Below are positions 61,221 to 64,000 of a stretch of DNA of 64,000 nt, piece by piece. The position numbers were made by a program, and so were the translations under genes. Every line of letters begins with the position of its first letter. Positions within the stretch are counted from its first letter, which is position 1. The DNA is from UBA7672 sp965279085 (lineage in GTDB: Bacteria; Pseudomonadota; Alphaproteobacteria; Caulobacterales; Hyphomonadaceae), in the NCBI GenBank assembly GCA_965279085.1, contig OZ257149.1:1736001-1800000 (forward strand), read 5' to 3'. Below the pieces are notes generated by a model. That model ran no database searches. It saw nothing but the letters and a program-made list of their open reading frames with translations, and had not been told where the DNA came from.

Positions 61221-61894
61221 CAAGCCCCGTCGAAAAGGTCGATCGTCCGCTCGAACGCCAGCTTGTCGGACGCCGCATCATAGTCCTGCGAGTTCTTGCG
61301 CGCGAAGCCGTGGCCTGCGTCGTAGATGTAGACGGGCACATCCGGATGCGCCTGCTGGATCTTGTCGACGGCGCCGACCAGCGGAATGTGCGCGTCCTTC
61401 GCGCCGAAATGGCAGATCGTCGGGCATTTCGGTTTCATGCCGACCATCTGGGCGATGTTGCCGCCGTAATAGCAGCTCGCCGCCGCCAGATTGTCGATGC
61501 GCGAGGCCGCCAGCCAGCTCATCGTGCCGCCATAGCAATAGCCAGCGATGCAGACCTTGCCGGACTTCGACAGCATATCGAACACGCCGCCGACATCGTT
61601 CATCGCATTGTCCGGACCGTTGCCGGTGGCGAGTTCGATACCCTTCGCCAGCCCCGCAGCGACGTCCTGCGGCTGCACGATGAAGCCCGGAGCCGCGCGG
61701 TCGTACATCGAGGGCGCGATGGCCTCATAGCCCGCCGCGCCGAAACGCTCCGCCATCTCCTTGATGTGGTCGGAGAGGCCGAAGATTTCCTGGATGACGA
61801 TCACCCCGCCCTTGCGCGGCCCGACCGCCTTTACATGCCAGGCATCGAACTCGAACCCGTCGCGGCTCTTCACGCGGATCATGCTTCCGGTCAT
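61220..61894 (-). CDS. Dienelactone hydrolase family protein
   Basis: A 224-residue alpha/beta hydrolase with the typical Cys nucleophile in AGYCYGGTMSWLA, catalytic Asp in HFGAKDAHIPL and His in YDAGHGFARKNS. Native substrate may be dienelactones or other esters/lactones; the Cys identifies the family rather than the substrate. The next gene on the strand starts at its stop codon. It is 53 nt after a small membrane protein gene. Confidence 0.9.
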   Translation of the reverse strand: MTGSMIRVKSRDGFEFDAWHVKAVGPRKGGVIVIQEIFGLSDHIKEMAERFGAAGYEAIAPSMYDRAAPGFIVQPQDVAAGLAKGIELATGNGPDNAMNDVGGVFDMLSKSGKVCIAGYCYGGTMSWLAASRIDNLAAASCYYGGNIAQMVGMKPKCPTICHFGAKDAHIPLVGAVDKIQQAHPDVPVYIYDAGHGFARKNSQDYDAASDKLAFERTIDLFDGA

Positions 61895-61947
61895 GTGGGC
61901 CTCCCTGTTTCGTCACATGTAGCGCCGATAGCGCTCGCGGCGAAGGC

Positions 61948-62130
61948 TCAGAATCGCATCATGAAGCTGATGCCCACGGTGAGCACGCCGGTCAGCACCA
62001 GCAGCATCGCGAACGCCATGATGCAGCCGGGCCCGGTCTCCTTGCGAAAATTGCTCCGCCGGAACCGGAACATCAGGAAGCCGCCAAGCACGGTCATGGC
62101 CGTGCCGATCAGCAACAGTTTCCAGTCCAT
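61948..62130 (-). CDS. Small membrane protein, unknown
   Basis: A 60-residue protein with two membrane segments (about 5-20 and 38-58), separated by a short Arg/Lys-rich loop. GGGGAGGGA lies 6 nt before the ATG at 62130. No family known. It lies in the run between the GNAT gene and the dienelactone hydrolase gene with gaps of about 54 nt on each side. Confidence 0.7.
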   Translation of the reverse strand: MDWKLLLIGTAMTVLGGFLMFRFRRSNFRKETGPGCIMAFAMLLVLTGVLTVGISFMMRF

Positions 62131-62184
62131 GGCGTCCCTCCCCGATTTCCCGCCGGGCACTATGCGCGCGTTCGCGGGAAAGAG

Positions 62185-62715
62185 CTATTTCAGCTCCTTG
62201 ACCAGCACGCGCATGGTGCGGCTGCGGCCGGGACGGAGGCCGCCGGCGAAGGTCTTGGCGCCGATGTCGGCAAAGCCCCAGCGCTCATAGGCGGCGCGCG
62301 CCCATTCGGCGTGCTCCATCACGTCGAGCCAGACATAGGCGCAGCCCTCGGCTTTTGCCTGAGCCTCTGCGGCGTCGAGCAGGCGCCGGCCGATGCCGCC
62401 ACGGCGCGCGCCCGGCAGCAGGTAGATGCGCGGTATCTCCGCGCCGTTCGGGCGGCTGCCGATCGATTCCAGCGAGCCGACAAACATGGTCAGGAAACCG
62501 ACCCCGACGCCGTCCTGCCGCGCGATCCACACGCGCGCATCGGCCCGCGCCAGCGTTGCCGCCATCGCCTCGGGCCCGAAGGTCTGCACCTGCCAGAAGA
62601 ACGCGACCGGATCGTCCCAGTCGTCGTGATACGCCGCCGCATACGCCGCCGGGCCGATGATACCGAGATCCGGCGCGTCGGCTGTGGTGGCGCGGGTGAC
62701 GACGAGATCGCTCAC
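62185..62715 (-). CDS. GNAT family N-acetyltransferase
   Basis: A 176-residue acetyltransferase. The acetyl-CoA motif is LLPGARRGGIGRRLLDAAEAQA, followed by YVWLDVMEHAEWARAAYERWGFADIG. The GTG at 62715 overlaps the cobS stop (GTGA), with a GGTGG site upstream, so it is coupled to cobS. The open frame continues upstream into cobS in another frame. Substrate unknown. Confidence 0.86.
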   Translation of the reverse strand: MSDLVVTRATTADAPDLGIIGPAAYAAAYHDDWDDPVAFFWQVQTFGPEAMAATLARADARVWIARQDGVGVGFLTMFVGSLESIGSRPNGAEIPRIYLLPGARRGGIGRRLLDAAEAQAKAEGCAYVWLDVMEHAEWARAAYERWGFADIGAKTFAGGLRPGRSRTMRVLVKELK

Positions 62716-63695
62716 GCCACCTTCACCATCGCTGCGCTTTCGGGCAGCTCTTTCGCGAAGGCGCGCTGGTAGAATTCGGCGATGGCCGGGCGCTCGAGCT
62801 CGTCGCACTTGTTGACGAACGTCATTCGGAAGGCGAGGCCGATGTCACCGAAGATCAGCGTGTTCTCGCCCCAGGTGATGACCGTACGCGGGCTCATCAC
62901 GGTCGAGATGTCGCCGGCGATGAAAGCGTTCCGCGTCATGTCCGCGACGCGCACCATTTTCGAGACCGTCGCCTTGTCGAGGTCCGGCACCTTCGCCGAC
63001 ACGATCTCAACTTCCGCGTCATGCTCGAGATAGTTGAGCGTCGTCACGATGCTCCAGCGGTCGAGCTGGCCTTGGTTGAGCTGCTGCGTGCCGTGATAGA
63101 GGCCCGTCGTGTCGCCGAGGCCGACCGTGTTCGTCGTCGAGAACAGGCGGAAGTTCGGGTGGGGCTTCATCACGCGGTTCTGGTCGAGCAGCGTGAGCTG
63201 ACCTGACGATTCCAGGATGCGCTGGATAACGAACATCACGTCCGGCCGGCCTGCGTCATACTCGTCGAACACGAGGGCGATCGGGCGCTGCAGCGCCCAC
63301 GGCAGGATACCTTCCCGGAATTCAGTGACCTGTTTGCCGTCCTTCAGCACGATCGCGTCCTTGCCGACGAGGTCGATACGCGAGACGTGACTGTCGAGGT
63401 TGATGCGGATCAGCGGCCAGTTCAGCCGCGCCGCCACCTGCTCGATGTGCGTCGACTTGCCCGTGCCGTGATAGCCCTGGATCATCACGCGGCGATTGTG
63501 CTTGAAGCCGGCGAGGATCGCGCGCGTGGTCTGCGGATCGAACCGGTAGGCCGGGTCGAAATCCGGCACATACGGGCTCTTCTCGGAGAAGGCAGGCACC
63601 TTCCAGTCGAGGTCGATCCCGAAGGTTTTCCTCGCATCGAGCTCTTTGTTAGGCACGAGCGAAAGCAAGGCGTCAGAGGGGTCGGTCACGGCCAT
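62712..63695 (-). CDS. cobS: Cobaltochelatase subunit CobS (AAA+ ATPase)
   Basis: A 327-residue AAA+ protein with Walker A GYHGTGKST (about 92-100), Walker B LVFDEYD and the sensor-1 stretch FRLFSTTNT. CobS drives cobalt insertion with CobT and CobN in aerobic cobalamin synthesis. Start at 63695 (MAVTDPSDALLSLVP) is the family start. It is the first gene of a run that leads through a GNAT to the dienelactone hydrolase and kinase-like genes; the usual partner cobT is in the next run on the same strand. Confidence 0.95.
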   Translation of the reverse strand: MAVTDPSDALLSLVPNKELDARKTFGIDLDWKVPAFSEKSPYVPDFDPAYRFDPQTTRAILAGFKHNRRVMIQGYHGTGKSTHIEQVAARLNWPLIRINLDSHVSRIDLVGKDAIVLKDGKQVTEFREGILPWALQRPIALVFDEYDAGRPDVMFVIQRILESSGQLTLLDQNRVMKPHPNFRLFSTTNTVGLGDTTGLYHGTQQLNQGQLDRWSIVTTLNYLEHDAEVEIVSAKVPDLDKATVSKMVRVADMTRNAFIAGDISTVMSPRTVITWGENTLIFGDIGLAFRMTFVNKCDELERPAIAEFYQRAFAKELPESAAMVKVA

Positions 63696-63882
63696 GGGAG
63701 GAGTTCTCAGCGCTGTCCTGTCCTGCATATAGTCGCTCAGCCGGACACATTGCAACGCAGCATGTCCCCGGCCTGTAACGTGAAACGACCCTGATTTTCC
63801 TCAAATCACCCTTTCGGGCGATTGCGCCGCGGCCCGGGGGCGGCGTTGATGGACGCCGAGGCATTCGCGGGAGAACACAGGA

Positions 63883-64000
63883 ATGGCCAGGGTCATCGGA
63901 GTCGGCGGCGTCTTCTTCAAGTCGAAGGACACGGCCGCGCTGACGAAATGGTATGCGGATGTGCTCGGCATGCCGATGCAGGACTGGGGCGGCATCCTCC
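63883..64000 (+). CDS. VOC family protein (partial, N-terminus only)
   Basis: The first 39 codons are visible and run off the right edge. The frame begins MARVIGVGGVFFKSKDTAAL followed by TKWYADVLGMP, a glyoxalase/bleomycin-resistance-type N-terminal module. AGGA lies just before the ATG. It is divergent from cobS. The function cannot be decided from this fragment. Confidence 0.75.
   Translation, partial: MARVIGVGGVFFKSKDTAALTKWYADVLGMPMQDWGGIL

Noticed and set aside
63696..63882. Cobalamin riboswitch upstream of cobS
   Set aside because: No B12-box-like sequence or expected multi-branch structure was visible in the 187-nt gap.

Overview
This 64 kb window reads as ordinary chromosome of a GC-rich alphaproteobacterium, probably close to the Caulobacterales or Hyphomonadaceae. 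That placement is an inference. It rests on the gene content (CobS/CobT cobaltochelatase subunits, an mre-mrdA-rodA shape operon, a K+-independent type membrane pyrophosphatase, an MlaEFD-type transporter whose permease carries a STAS domain) and on typical alphaproteobacterial control elements (a ROSE-like RNA thermometer before an Hsp20 gene, leader peptides before leuA and ilvB). I saw no rRNA, tRNA, CRISPR array, prophage or insertion sequence.

Layout. 1-3050 (minus): Mla-type phospholipid ABC transporter (permease, ATPase, MCE protein, start of an auxiliary lipoprotein). 3.2-5.3 kb: DUF423 membrane protein, a lipoprotein and proline iminopeptidase, followed by a composite palindromic repeat. 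5.4-12.8 kb (minus): mreB-mreC-mreD-mrdA-rodA, the elongasome, then an NSS-family symporter. 13.1-17.3 kb: MFS transporter, ferredoxin, EVE protein, ABC-F ATPase, VOC protein. 17.4-19.3 kb: leuA with a Leu-rich leader peptide and a second composite palindrome. 19.3-25 kb: TVP38-like membrane protein, response regulator, AraC regulator, glycerophosphodiesterase, RibD/DHFR-like protein, and a divergent HxlR regulator and FMN reductase. 25-31 kb: hppA, EamA exporter, a putative outer-membrane protein, DUF3617 protein, rhomboid protease, GNAT. 31.1-31.8 kb: Hsp20 under a thermometer. 31.9-38.7 kb (minus): one long branched-chain amino acid gene run, ilvB...ilvN...ilvC, with five unrelated genes in it, behind a promoter, an 18-residue BCAA leader peptide and an intrinsic terminator. 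38.8-40.2 kb: a lone GSU2403-type nucleotidyltransferase behind two palindromes. 40.2-51 kb: miaA, serB, a small zinc-ribbon protein, a Do-like protease, a hybrid histidine kinase, polA, a cytosine-deaminase-like enzyme and a LOG protein. 51-60 kb: a double TetR regulator, small exported paralogues flanking a MarR gene, two tandem phytase-like lipoproteins, DUF885 protein, cobT. 60.3-64 kb: glycine-zipper lipoprotein, P-loop kinase-like protein, dienelactone hydrolase, GNAT, cobS and the start of a VOC gene.

The strongest points beyond routine annotation are the two attenuation-type leaders (leuA apparently leaderless), the ROSE-like element that moves the Hsp20 start 6 nt downstream, the 26-nt duplication at the mrdA/rodA junction that leaves a nine-codon mini-ORF, a receiver-like protein lacking its phosphorylation residues inside the ilv run, the two-fold palindrome before the nucleotidyltransferase gene, and a family of paired inverted repeats. 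Coordinates include stop codons. Starts were moved from the longest reading frame where a Shine-Dalgarno site, promoter, signal peptide or family alignment supported it.
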